64,000 nucleotides of DNA from Marinicellulosiphila megalodicopiae (lineage in GTDB: Bacteria > Pseudomonadota > Gammaproteobacteria > Pseudomonadales > Natronospirillaceae). The notes below the pieces were generated by a model that ran no database searches, was not told where the DNA came from, and saw only the letters and a program-made list of their open reading frames with translations. Shown in pieces: positions 40,402 to 49,677 of the stretch; positions within the stretch are counted from its first letter, which is position 1, and every line of letters starts with the position of its first letter. A program made the translations under genes and the position numbers. The stretch is taken from positions 2,480,001 to 2,544,000 of the forward strand of contig NZ_AP023087.1 of NCBI RefSeq assembly GCF_045862395.1, given 5' to 3'.

Positions 40402-41676
40402 ATGGATATTTTCTTTATCTTTCTTTTAATCTGCTTTGGTGCGTTTTTTGCCATTTGTGAAATATCAATGGCAGCGTCACGAAAAGTGAAATTACAAATA
40501 TTATTAGATAATGGCGACCCTCGAGCATCACTTGTGATGCAACTTCAATCTCATTCAGGCTCTTTTTTTGCCGCTGTGCAAATCGCTTTAAATGCCGTTG
40601 CCATTCTTGGTGGTATTATTGGTGAATCTGCCTTCACCCCTATTTTTAAAGATTTGATTTCCATTATTTATGAAGGTAAGTGGCTAAACTCCATTGCATT
40701 TACTTTTTCCTTTATTATGGTCACAAGCTTATTTATTTTATTTGCTGATCTTATCCCTAAACGCATAGGTATGGCTTTACCTGAAAAAGTTGCCATTTCG
40801 TTTATACGAATCATGTTATTAAGTGTGACAGTCTTAAAACCCCTAGTTTGGTTTTTTAATATTATTTCTGACAGCGTGCTGCGCTTGTTTAATATGCCAT
40901 TTGTAAGGGACGAGCAAGTCACCTCTGATGATATCTCAGCGGTTATGGATGCAGGCATGGAGCATGGTGCCATTCAATCCCATGAGCATAAAATCATTGA
41001 AAATGTATTAGAACTGGAACAAAGAACCATTGGAAATGTGATGACATTTAGAGAAGAGGTTTGTTTTTTCAGCACAAATCAAAGCGATGAGCAAATTAAA
41101 CAATTAATTTTAAAACATAATCATCATTTTTACCCTTTATGCGATGGCGAACTTAACAATGTGGTCGCGCTAGTTGAAGCAACTACGATATTGCACCAAT
41201 TAATTCAAAATGATCATTTTGAAATTGATAAAATCGAAAATGAACCAAATGTATTATTTCTTCCACAATCATTAAACTTATCCGATGCGTTAGGCGCATT
41301 TAAAAGACAACCAGTTGGTTTGGCATTGGTGATTAATGAATTTTCTACAGTGGTAGGTGTTGTGTCATTAAAAGATATTTTAAATGTTGTTGTTAACCAT
41401 AAAAAAGAACTTCAAGAATTTCATATTCATCAAATTGATGCCAATAGCTGGGAATTAGATGGAGCGCTTTCATTATTGGATGTAGAAAAAATAATCAGTA
41501 CGACCGGATTATACAGCGAAGAAAACATCGACACACTTGGAGGATTAATGATGCATTTATTTAAGCGCCTACCTAATCAAGAGGAATCAATTTCATTCAA
41601 CCACCTTCACTTCAAAATTAAACAGGTCAACAATATTAGCATTGAGAAAATTATAATAAGTACTCAACCAATTTAA
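40402..41676 (+). CDS. CNNM/CorC-HlyC family membrane protein (DUF21, CBS pair)
   Basis: This 424-aa protein has an N-terminal DUF21 transmembrane domain (about 1-165: FFAICEISMAASRKVKLQIL, SFFAAVQIALNAVAILGGIIGE, FADLIPKRIGMALPEKVA) and a linker. A CBS pair follows (about 200-335, with GAIQSHEHKIIENVLELEQRTIGNVMTFREEV), then a C-terminal CorC/HlyC-type domain (about 345-420). Members transport or regulate Mg2+/Co2+ (CNNM/YtfL/CorC group). The full-length arrangement fits a YtfL/PaeA-like transporter; substrate uncertain. It is 105 bases after the previous gene. Confidence 0.88.
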   Translation: MDIFFIFLLICFGAFFAICEISMAASRKVKLQILLDNGDPRASLVMQLQSHSGSFFAAVQIALNAVAILGGIIGESAFTPIFKDLISIIYEGKWLNSIAFTFSFIMVTSLFILFADLIPKRIGMALPEKVAISFIRIMLLSVTVLKPLVWFFNIISDSVLRLFNMPFVRDEQVTSDDISAVMDAGMEHGAIQSHEHKIIENVLELEQRTIGNVMTFREEVCFFSTNQSDEQIKQLILKHNHHFYPLCDGELNNVVALVEATTILHQLIQNDHFEIDKIENEPNVLFLPQSLNLSDALGAFKRQPVGLALVINEFSTVVGVVSLKDILNVVVNHKKELQEFHIHQIDANSWELDGALSLLDVEKIISTTGLYSEENIDTLGGLMMHLFKRLPNQEESISFNHLHFKIKQVNNISIEKIIISTQPI

Positions 41677-41679
41677 GTA

Positions 41680-41696
41680 CGCACCTTTTTGATGCA
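41680..41696. promoter_or_regulatory. Possible NtrC binding site upstream of glnN
   Basis: CGCACCtttttGATGCA (17 bases) keeps the GCAC and TGCA halves at the spacing of the NtrC consensus TGCAC-N7-GTGCA. It lies about 140 bp upstream of the sigma-54 promoter, a normal enhancer distance. It is a single imperfect site, so this is a weak call alone. Confidence 0.4.
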
Positions 41697-41821
41697 AAAA
41701 TAAATTAAAACCAAACTATCGCACCAAATAAGCACAAAGAAATTACTCAAACTCAAATTAAAATTAAGATAACACCTTAATAAATTCGTTCAATAAGGAT
41801 AATTTCACTTATAGAATAAGT

Positions 41822-41837
41822 TGGCTTATTTTTTGCG
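41822..41837 (+). promoter_or_regulatory. Sigma-54 promoter of glnN
   Basis: TGGCTTattttTTGCG matches the -24/-12 consensus TGGCAC-N5-TTGCA, with the essential GG (41823-41824) and GC (41835-41836) exactly 10 bases apart. Transcription would start near 41848, about 58 bases before the glnN ATG. Sigma-54 control is established for many glutamine synthetase genes. Confidence 0.72.
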
Positions 41838-41905
41838 TTAGCATAAACATTACAATTTACAAATTATTTTCAAATTAATTAAAACCAAAAAATCAGAGGT
41901 AAAAA

Positions 41906-44080
41906 ATGAGTGCAAATGATTCAAGACTTTCGGCAATAAGTGCAATAAACGCTAGTGTCCCAACTAGTACAACACCTACTGATCCGTTAAGTAAAATCTG
42001 GGCAACAGATGTATTCAATTTAGCAAAAATGGAAGAATGCCTATCTAAAAATGCATTTAAAGCGATTAAAAAAACCACACAAACAGGTGAAACTTTAGAT
42101 CCTGTCGTTGCTGAAGTTGTTGCTGCGGCAATGAAAGATTGGGCAATGTCTAAAGGCGCTAAGTTCTTCTCACATATTTTTTACCCAATGACTAACGCGA
42201 CGGCTGAAAAACATGATGGCTTTGTCGTAACAAATTCTGAAGGTAATGCAATTACTGAATTTACTGGCAGTTTATTAATTAAAGGCGAACCTGATGGGTC
42301 TTCATTCCCTAACGGTAGCTTACGTATGACTAACGCAGCGCGAGGTTATACTGCATGGGACCCTACAAGTCCTGCTTACATTATGCATACACCAAACGGT
42401 GCTGTTTTAATGATTCCAAGTGTATTCATGTCTTGGACAGGCGAAGCATTAGATAAAAAAATTCCATTATTACGTTCAAATTCAGCTATGAATAAAGCCG
42501 GTCAACGTGTTTTATCATTAATGGGCGAAACTGAAATCGCGACATTAAATTCAAGTTGTGGGGCTGAACAAGAATACTTCCTAGTAGATGAACACTTCAC
42601 AAACGCTCGACCTGATCTTATCCAAGCTGGTCGTACATTATTTGGTGCCCCACCTGCTAAAGGCCAGCAATTTGATGATCATTACTTCGGTGCCATTCCT
42701 GAGCGCGTACAAGTATTCATGCAAGATTTTGAAGATCAACTATATCGTTTGGGCATCCCAGCTAAAACTCACCACAATGAAGTAGCTCCTGGCCAATTCG
42801 AAATCGCACCTTATTATGAGGCAGCAAACGTTGCTGCTGATCATCAGCAATTGCTAATGACTATCATGAAAAAGACAGCGAAGAAACACGGCATGACCGC
42901 GCTTTTACATGAAAAACCTTTCGCTGGTGTAAACGGTTCTGGTAAGCACGTTAACTGGTCAGTTGGCAACTCTACCCAAGGAAACTTATTGGATCCAGGT
43001 GATACTCCTGAGAAAAACTTGAACTTCTTGTTATTCTGTGGCGCGGTAATCCGTGGCGTACATAAGTTTGGCCCATTATTACGTGCGGTTATTGCATCTG
43101 CATCTAACGATCACCGTTTAGGTGCAAACGAAGCGCCTCCAGCTATTTTGTCTGTTTATTTAGGTGATCAACTAGAGAAATTATTTAAAGATATTCAATC
43201 TGGTGAAATCAAAGCTACCGTAGATGGCGGCAAGATGGACTTAGGTTTATCTCAAATTTTAACATTCACTCGTGACCCAGGTGATCGTAACCGTACATCT
43301 CCGTTTGCCTTTACAGGAAACCGTTTTGAATTTCGCGCTGTGGGTTCTGCCCAGTCTGTTTCTGGCCCATTAGTAGCCATGAACACAATGCTTGCTGATT
43401 CATTAAACTGGATTGCTGACAAATTAGAAGCATCTTTAAAATCAGGCAAAGCGCAAACAGAAGCAGTTATTGAAGTATTAAAAGAGCTGATGGACGAACA
43501 TTCAAACGCAATCTTTGGTGGTGATGGTTATTCAGCTCAATGGCATAAAATGGCTGTTGAAGAGCGTGGTTTGAAAAATTTACCAAACACCGCTGATGCA
43601 TTACCTGCATTTCTTGACCCTGAAGTGGAAGCGTTATTCAAAAATACTGAAGTATTATCGCCTTTGGAATTAAGCAGTCGTTATGAAGTGTATGCAGAAC
43701 AATACATTGAATCAATTATGGTTGAAGCTAAACTGGTAGCTGAAATGGCAACTACAACCATCTACCCTGCTGCAATTGGTTACTTTAATGAATTAAGTTT
43801 AGCTTTAGGTTCAGCTTTAGATTTAGAAATTGAATTAGATAATCGCGTTGCTAAAGAAGTGGCAACAGCTGCAAATACAATGATTGCTAAAGTCGCTGAA
43901 TTGAAAACAGCAATTACTAAACATGATTTTGATTCCATCGATACTCATATGCATTTCTGTGCGAATGAAATATGCAGCTTGATGCTAGAAGTGCGTGAAC
44001 AAGCTGATTTACTAGAAGTATTGGTTGATGATACAGCGTGGCCTTTACCAAAATATGCTGAAATGATGTTTATTAAATAA
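41906..44080 (+). CDS. glnN: Type III glutamine synthetase
   Basis: This 724-aa protein has the length of GSIII, far above GSI (about 470). The catalytic pattern is visible: SSCGAEQEYFLVDEHF (Glu ligands), THHNEVAPGQFEIAPYYE, LLHEKPFAGVNGSGKHVNWSV (nucleotide and ammonium site), SNDHRLGANEAPPAI and NRTSPFAFTGNRFEFRAVGSAQS. It condenses glutamate and ammonia with ATP to glutamine in the cytoplasm. The ribosome site AGAGGT precedes ATG. A sigma-54 promoter and a possible NtrC site lie upstream, and a strong terminator follows, so it is a single nitrogen-regulated transcription unit. Confidence 0.96.
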   Translation: MSANDSRLSAISAINASVPTSTTPTDPLSKIWATDVFNLAKMEECLSKNAFKAIKKTTQTGETLDPVVAEVVAAAMKDWAMSKGAKFFSHIFYPMTNATAEKHDGFVVTNSEGNAITEFTGSLLIKGEPDGSSFPNGSLRMTNAARGYTAWDPTSPAYIMHTPNGAVLMIPSVFMSWTGEALDKKIPLLRSNSAMNKAGQRVLSLMGETEIATLNSSCGAEQEYFLVDEHFTNARPDLIQAGRTLFGAPPAKGQQFDDHYFGAIPERVQVFMQDFEDQLYRLGIPAKTHHNEVAPGQFEIAPYYEAANVAADHQQLLMTIMKKTAKKHGMTALLHEKPFAGVNGSGKHVNWSVGNSTQGNLLDPGDTPEKNLNFLLFCGAVIRGVHKFGPLLRAVIASASNDHRLGANEAPPAILSVYLGDQLEKLFKDIQSGEIKATVDGGKMDLGLSQILTFTRDPGDRNRTSPFAFTGNRFEFRAVGSAQSVSGPLVAMNTMLADSLNWIADKLEASLKSGKAQTEAVIEVLKELMDEHSNAIFGGDGYSAQWHKMAVEERGLKNLPNTADALPAFLDPEVEALFKNTEVLSPLELSSRYEVYAEQYIESIMVEAKLVAEMATTTIYPAAIGYFNELSLALGSALDLEIELDNRVAKEVATAANTMIAKVAELKTAITKHDFDSIDTHMHFCANEICSLMLEVREQADLLEVLVDDTAWPLPKYAEMMFIK

Positions 44081-44098
44081 ACTATTTTAAACCAAATC

Positions 44099-44130
44099 AA
44101 TCCTCGCTTTTGCGGGGATTTTTTTTACCC
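44099..44130 (+). terminator. Rho-independent terminator of glnN
   Basis: AATCCTCGC and GCGGGGATT form a nine-pair stem (one G-U) with a TTTT loop, followed by eight T. It begins about 20 bases after the glnN stop. Confidence 0.9.
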
Positions 44131-44255
44131 TGAAATGATTCATTCCCATATGCAACAGAATTAGCAGCATGACACACATTAATGAAACTCGTTTCTTTCA
44201 AATTTTTACACTTACTGGCACAATGCCTTTTTTTTAAACCTTCAATAGGATGCTT

Positions 44256-45560
44256 ATGCAAACTACTAACAATCCAGTTAAAAAACGTGAACTGTTTGGC
44301 TGGGCAATGTATGACTTTGCCAACTCGGCATATACCACTGTTATTATTTCCATTGTATTTTCAGCTTACTTTGTTGCACATGTTGTCCCTCAAGGATACA
44401 ACGCCAATAGCTACTGGGGATTAGCCATTGGCTTATCCAGTTTATTAGCCTTAATTCTATCTCCATTTATTGGCGTGTTATGTGATTTAAGTGGACACAA
44501 AAAAATCTACTTAATGGTGTCTACTTTTATATGTTCCTTATTTACAGGATTATTATTTTTTGTGGGCCCTGGTGATATATGGTTAGCAATAGGCATTATT
44601 ATTATCAGCAATGCTGCTTGGATGATCGGTGAAAGCTTTTGCGCTTCGTTTTTATCGGATATTTCATCACGAAAAAATATGGGATTAATTTCTGGTCTGG
44701 GCTGGGCTATTGGCTACCTTGGCGGTTTGATTTCTTTAATTGTCGTTAAATTTGTAATTATGGATGGTGCATCTGATGCAACAATTGATGAACAAGTAGC
44801 CATGAATCAAAATGCGATGCTATTTATTGCTGCATTCTTTTTAGTTTCAGCCATACCCACTTTTATTTGGGTAAAAAGTCGAATCTCACCTAAAGAAACA
44901 CTCAATACTAAACAAGTCTTTAAACTGGGTATATCCCGATTGGTGCATAGCACCCAAATCATTAAAAAATATCCTGTTTTGTTTAAATTTTTCATTGCTT
45001 TTACAATTTATATTGCCGGTTACGCCATTATCATTAAATTTGTTGGTATCTATGCAACCCAGGCATTAACTTTAACGGATGGGCAACTTGCAATGATGTT
45101 TATCCTTTTGCAATTGTCTGCCTTTTTTGGCGCATTATTATTTGGAGTGATCGACAAATTCATAGGCCCAAAAAAATCCATCCTCATCACATTGGTTTGG
45201 TGGATCATGGGCGTTTTGAGTATTTTTAATATTGAAAAAGTCGGATTATTGTTAGGTACGGATGCAAATACTGCTTTTACTTATTTATCAATTGCTATCG
45301 GATTAGCAATGGGCGCCACCCAAAGTTCAAGCCGTGCTGTTGTTGGCATGCTTACTAAAAAAGAAGACTCGGCTTTAATGTTTGGCTTTTGGGGCATGTT
45401 CAGTCGATTAGCCATTCTACTAGGCATGACATACGGTTTTGTTGCAGATGCCGTCGGCCTAAGAAACGCCCTTTTACTAATCATTGTATTTTTTGTTGTC
45501 GGGGGCATTTTATTTCTATTTGTTGACATGAAAAAAGGCATTGAGCAAGCTCAAGATTAA
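44256..45560 (+). CDS. UMF1/Atg22-like MFS transporter
   Basis: This protein is 434 aa from ATG 44256 (AGGA 5 bases upstream; an in-frame ATG two codons earlier overlaps that site). The N-terminal signature KKRELFGWAMYDFANSAYTTVIISIVFSAYFV is that of the UMF1/Atg22 group of major facilitators. About 12 membrane helices follow, with LSPFIGVLCDLSGHKK as the cytoplasmic loop motif. Substrates of bacterial members are not established; vacuolar amino-acid efflux is known for yeast Atg22. It is monocistronic between glnN and the decarboxylase. Confidence 0.88.
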   Translation: MQTTNNPVKKRELFGWAMYDFANSAYTTVIISIVFSAYFVAHVVPQGYNANSYWGLAIGLSSLLALILSPFIGVLCDLSGHKKIYLMVSTFICSLFTGLLFFVGPGDIWLAIGIIIISNAAWMIGESFCASFLSDISSRKNMGLISGLGWAIGYLGGLISLIVVKFVIMDGASDATIDEQVAMNQNAMLFIAAFFLVSAIPTFIWVKSRISPKETLNTKQVFKLGISRLVHSTQIIKKYPVLFKFFIAFTIYIAGYAIIIKFVGIYATQALTLTDGQLAMMFILLQLSAFFGALLFGVIDKFIGPKKSILITLVWWIMGVLSIFNIEKVGLLLGTDANTAFTYLSIAIGLAMGATQSSSRAVVGMLTKKEDSALMFGFWGMFSRLAILLGMTYGFVADAVGLRNALLLIIVFFVVGGILFLFVDMKKGIEQAQD

Positions 45561-45746
45561 CCCAATTAAACTTTTTAAATGCAGATCAAGGACGATTTCT
45601 TGCATTGAATTTGTTTACTTTTCAGTCAACCCTCCATTTCTCATAATTAAATTTTTAAAGATTATTAGATAAATGCTGTTTATTTTGTATTAACTGATTA
45701 AAATTACGCATTAATTTGCAACCCATTGATCCTTACTAGGAAACTT

Positions 45747-48002
45747 ATGAATAAATTTAAATTCCCAATCATCATAATTGATGAAGATTTTCGCTCTGAA
45801 AATATTTCAGGCTCAGGCATTCGCGATTTAGCCGATGCTATAAGTTCAAGGGGCATTGAAGTCATTGGGTTCACAAGCTACGTTGATCTGTCATTATTTG
45901 CTCAACAATCCAGTCGAGCATCTGGATTTATTGTATCCATTGATGATGAAGAATTAATTCAAAATAATGAAGATTCAATCGACGCAATTGAATCATTACG
46001 TAAATTCATTATAGAAGTGCGCAATAAAAACAATAACATCCCTATCTTTTTATACGGCGAAACCAAAACAAGTCGCCATATACCGAATGATATTTTAAGA
46101 GAATTACATGGTTTCATTCACATGTTTGAAGACACCCCAGAATTTGTCGCAGGTCATATCATTCGTGAAGCAACCAAATATTTAGATTCATTAGCGCCAC
46201 CGTTTTTTAAAGCATTAATGAATTATGCTCAAGACAGTTCATATTCTTGGCATTGCCCTGGGCACTCAGGTGGCGTTGCCTTTTTGAAAAGCCCTGTCGG
46301 TCAAATGTTCCATCAATTTTTTGGTGAAAACATGTTACGTGCCGATGTGTGTAATTCCGTAGATGAGCTTGGTCAATTACTGGATCACACAGGACCGGTT
46401 GCATCTAGTGAAAAAAATGCTGCACGAATTTTCAATTGTGACCATTTATTTTTTGTCACTAACGGCACCTCTACTTCTAATAAAATTGTTTGGAACTCGA
46501 TGGTTGCTGCAGGTGATATTGTGGTGGTTGATCGTAACTGTCATAAATCCATTTTACACGCAATTATCTTAACGGGTGCGATTCCAATTTTCTTAATGCC
46601 GACCCGTAATCACTACGGGATTATTGGCCCGATTCCTAAAAAAGAATTTTCAATGGAATCCATCCAAGCAAAAATTGAACAAAATCCATTTGCACGTAAC
46701 GCAAAAAATAAACAACCAAAAATACTAACCATCACCCAAAGTACTTATGATGGCATTGTTTATAATGTGGAAGAAATTAAAAGCATGTTAGGAGAACAAA
46801 TTCCAACCCTGCATTTTGATGAAGCTTGGTTACCTCATGCTACATTCCATCCATTTTATAAAAACATGCACGCTATTGGGCAAGACAGACCAATATTAAA
46901 AGACACATTAATATTGGCAACACAATCTACCCATAAATTATTAGCAGGTTTATCTCAAGCTTCGCAAATATTAATTCAAGATGGCCAGAATGAAAAATTA
47001 GACACTCATATATTCAATGAATCTTATTTGATGCATACATCCACCAGCCCTCAATATTCAATCATTGCAAGCTGTGATGTTGCCGCTGCCATGATGGAGC
47101 AACCTGGTGGCGGTGCATTAGTCGAGGAATCACTAACCGAAGCATTAGAATTTAGACGCGCCATGCGTAAAGTTGACGAAGATTTTGGTGATGATCAATG
47201 GTGGTTCAAAGTTTGGGGGCCGGATAATTTAGCGGACGAAGGGTTTACTGAACAAAAAGATTGGATTTTACATGCAGATGAAAAATGGCATAACTTTGAA
47301 AACATTGAGACTGGCTTTAATATGCTCGACCCTATTAAAGCGACCATTATCACACCAGGCTTAAATGTGAACGGTGATTTTGATGATGCAGGGATACCAG
47401 CTTCAATTGTTTCTAAATATTTGTCAGAGCACGGCATTATCATTGAAAAAACAGGGCTCTATTCATTCTTTATCATGTTCACTATCGGCATCACAAAAGG
47501 TCGTTGGAACTCATTGGTAACTGAATTGCAACAGTTTAAAGATGACTACGATCAGAACCTTCCACTTTGGCGTGTCATGCCTGAATTCGTTAAAAAATGC
47601 CCACATTATGAACGCGTTGGTTTAAAAGACTTATGTCAGCAAATTCATGAAATGTACAAAGAACGCAGCGTGGCTAAAATCACAAGTGAAATGTATTTGT
47701 CCAACATCCAAACAGCCATTTTACCTGGCGACGCTTGGGATAAGATGACACAAAAACAAATTGAGCGCGTTTCAATTGATCATTTAGAAAATCGTGTGAC
47801 AGCCATATTAGTCACACCATATCCTCCAGGCATTCCATTAATGGTTCCAGGTGAGCGTTTTAATTCGACCATAATTCATTATTTGAAGTTTGTTCGAGAT
47901 TTTAATACTCGTTTTCCTGGCTTTGAAACCGATGTTCATGGATTATTAAAACAAGAAATTAATGGCGTAGAAGATTATTACGTTGATGTTATTTTAGAAT
48001 AA
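45747..48002 (+). CDS. Orn/Lys/Arg decarboxylase, PLP-dependent, inducible-type
   Basis: This protein is 751 aa from MNKFKFPIII (45747, AGGA 5 bases upstream). The N-terminal receiver-like wing domain covers about 1-130, then the PLP domain has SYSWHCPGHSGGVAFLKSPVG, a cofactor-binding block around FVTNGTSTSNKIVWNSMVAAGDIVVVDRNCHKS, Asp in LHFDEAWLPHA, and Schiff-base Lys397 in QSTHKLLAGLSQAS. The C-terminal domain begins near residue 590. It belongs to the AdiA/LdcC/SpeF fold III-like group; whether arginine, lysine or ornithine is used cannot be decided. Products (agmatine, cadaverine or putrescine) serve acid resistance or polyamine supply. No antiporter gene is beside it. A perfect terminator follows. 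Confidence 0.93.
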   Translation: MNKFKFPIIIIDEDFRSENISGSGIRDLADAISSRGIEVIGFTSYVDLSLFAQQSSRASGFIVSIDDEELIQNNEDSIDAIESLRKFIIEVRNKNNNIPIFLYGETKTSRHIPNDILRELHGFIHMFEDTPEFVAGHIIREATKYLDSLAPPFFKALMNYAQDSSYSWHCPGHSGGVAFLKSPVGQMFHQFFGENMLRADVCNSVDELGQLLDHTGPVASSEKNAARIFNCDHLFFVTNGTSTSNKIVWNSMVAAGDIVVVDRNCHKSILHAIILTGAIPIFLMPTRNHYGIIGPIPKKEFSMESIQAKIEQNPFARNAKNKQPKILTITQSTYDGIVYNVEEIKSMLGEQIPTLHFDEAWLPHATFHPFYKNMHAIGQDRPILKDTLILATQSTHKLLAGLSQASQILIQDGQNEKLDTHIFNESYLMHTSTSPQYSIIASCDVAAAMMEQPGGGALVEESLTEALEFRRAMRKVDEDFGDDQWWFKVWGPDNLADEGFTEQKDWILHADEKWHNFENIETGFNMLDPIKATIITPGLNVNGDFDDAGIPASIVSKYLSEHGIIIEKTGLYSFFIMFTIGITKGRWNSLVTELQQFKDDYDQNLPLWRVMPEFVKKCPHYERVGLKDLCQQIHEMYKERSVAKITSEMYLSNIQTAILPGDAWDKMTQKQIERVSIDHLENRVTAILVTPYPPGIPLMVPGERFNSTIIHYLKFVRDFNTRFPGFETDVHGLLKQEINGVEDYYVDVILE

Positions 48003-48008
48003 TAAACA

Positions 48009-48040
48009 AAAGAGAGTACAAAAAAAATTGTACTCTCTTT
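48009..48040. terminator. Bidirectional rho-independent terminator
   Basis: AAAGAGAGTACA and TGTACTCTCTTT form a perfect 12-pair stem (48009-48020 with 48029-48040) around eight bases. It lies between the decarboxylase and the convergent retropepsin-like gene. The terminal A/T pairs serve as short tracts in both directions. Confidence 0.75.
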
Positions 48041-48050
48041 ATTAAATCAC

Positions 48051-49229
48051 TTAGTAAGATAACGTTAACACTGAATTAGATTGATCGATATTAAATTTAA
48101 AATACTCCAAAAAATTCATCCCTAGTAGTCCTTGAGCACTTGATCCATCATCTGGTAAATCTAACACAATAAATTGAATATTATTAACCGAATAATCTCC
48201 AATTTTAATTTCAAACACTTCATACATTTGCGCTTCAACCTGACCATTTGCCGTATTAGCGGTCACCATTGACGTGCGTTTCTTATCAACGTATAAAAAA
48301 TAATCGTCAAATACCTGTTGATCAATTACAGTATAACTTGCTCCTGTATCAATTAATAATTTCACATCAACAACATCTGGTGTAATGCCATTATCGGAAA
48401 AAACTGCATCCACTAAATAATGCGAACCTACTTTTTCTAAATTAATACTTTCATTTGAATTATAATTCATATTAATTTCAGAAAAAATTTGACTGATTTG
48501 ATCTTGATAATCCCATTCAAATTGAACGGGGTCGATCACAGATTTAGCCTGTTTGTATCTGTGCTGCCAAACTAAAATCTGGGCCAACTGCACTGTCCAT
48601 TTAACATTTTGTGTGTCGTATTTTAATAATTTTTGCCAAACCAACTCAGACACATCATCACTATTATTACCGTGCCACACCAATAACTGCTTATCTAACC
48701 ATTGATCAAAAGAATCAGTAAATACTTGTTTTTGTTCAATATCGCTAATTTCAGACGATTTCAAAAAATAAACATCAATGGCTTGATTGATTTTGCCTTT
48801 TTGAATTAATCCCATCATTTGAAATTGAATAAATTCAACTTTTTGAGGGAACCAAACAACCAAATAATTAGCTAAAGTCGAAAGATGTTCCGTTTCATTT
48901 TCTGCTAATAAATACTGCAAGGTAATCAATAATTGACTTGTTAATGGATGATTTTGCTCTGTCACTCCATTTAATTTTAAAAAACTTGCGTACTCATTTC
49001 GATAAAAATCCACTGCATCTCGCCATTTTTTTTGATTGAGCATCAACAAAAATGCATTAAATTGATCAGTGAATACTTCATTATGTTCAATGACTTGAGC
49101 CACCTCCTTTGAAAGCGCTTTTTGTTCTTGAATTGTTTTCACTTCTTCAACGTCATCAGGCATGGTTGCCAAAAAATACCAATTAATGGCAAGGGCAAAA
49201 AATAGCGCAAAATATATAAAACCTTTCAT
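48051..49229 (-). CDS. Retropepsin-like aspartic protease with helical-repeat N-terminus
   Basis: This 392-aa protein has an N-terminal membrane anchor (about 5-20, FIYFALFFALAINWYFLATM). A helical region of TPR-like character follows (about 35-250: KWRDAVDFYRNEYASFLKLNG, then NQAIDVYFLKS and QHRYKQAKSVIDPVQ). The C-terminal retropepsin-like domain (about 275-392) has the catalytic VKLLIDTGASYTVID (Asp294) and a flap-like segment. A late hydrophobic LLGMNFLEYFKF is typical of the DUF1124/clan AA bacterial family. Such domains work as dimers with one Asp each. It should face the periplasm. It follows the VanZ gene by 2 bases. Confidence 0.82.
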   Translation of the reverse strand: MKGFIYFALFFALAINWYFLATMPDDVEEVKTIQEQKALSKEVAQVIEHNEVFTDQFNAFLLMLNQKKWRDAVDFYRNEYASFLKLNGVTEQNHPLTSQLLITLQYLLAENETEHLSTLANYLVVWFPQKVEFIQFQMMGLIQKGKINQAIDVYFLKSSEISDIEQKQVFTDSFDQWLDKQLLVWHGNNSDDVSELVWQKLLKYDTQNVKWTVQLAQILVWQHRYKQAKSVIDPVQFEWDYQDQISQIFSEINMNYNSNESINLEKVGSHYLVDAVFSDNGITPDVVDVKLLIDTGASYTVIDQQVFDDYFLYVDKKRTSMVTANTANGQVEAQMYEVFEIKIGDYSVNNIQFIVLDLPDDGSSAQGLLGMNFLEYFKFNIDQSNSVLTLSY

Positions 49230-49231
49230 AG

Positions 49232-49615
49232 TTAATCACTCAATAATTTAATTTTTAAATCATACCTTTTCAGGATCCAAATAAGCAAAAAGCCCAGTAA
49301 AATACCAACGGCATTAGCAACGGCATCCATCATTGATGGGAATCTTGCAGGTACAAATCCTTGCAACACTTCAATTAAAATACCATACCCGATTAAAGCC
49401 AAATTTACAGAAATTATCTGCATTGTTTTTTCTAATGTTTTATAAAATCCAATCCAAAAACATAAAGACAACACAAAATAAGAAAATAAATGAACGACTT
49501 TGTCATATTGACCAACTTGAGCAACTGCCTGCCCATCTGATAAAGAAAACAACGCAATTAAAATAAAACAAAGCAAAAATCCTAATTTTGAACACAATTG
49601 AAACAAACCGACCAT
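49232..49615 (-). CDS. VanZ-like family membrane protein
   Basis: This 127-aa protein has four membrane segments and the VanZ-like signature: YDKVVHLFSYFVLSLCFWIGF, then GILIEVLQGFVPARFPSMMDAVANAVGILLGFLL. The D-x-x-x-N and E-x-x-Q residues (EVLQ, DAVANAVG) are the conserved polar positions. VanZ is linked to teicoplanin resistance in enterococci, but most proteobacterial members have no known role. It is followed immediately by the retropepsin-like gene and is divergent from psd. Confidence 0.88.
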   Translation of the reverse strand: MVGLFQLCSKLGFLLCFILIALFSLSDGQAVAQVGQYDKVVHLFSYFVLSLCFWIGFYKTLEKTMQIISVNLALIGYGILIEVLQGFVPARFPSMMDAVANAVGILLGFLLIWILKRYDLKIKLLSD

Positions 49616-49677
49616 AACAAACCTTGTACAAATTAATGTAACTTGTAAAATGGCTATTTTTTCAGAAGATCAACTTA

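Noticed and set aside
44182..44424. 80-aa plus-strand frame before the MFS gene
   Set aside because: It overlaps the transporter start in another frame and lacks homology-like features; the transporter has its own AGGA.
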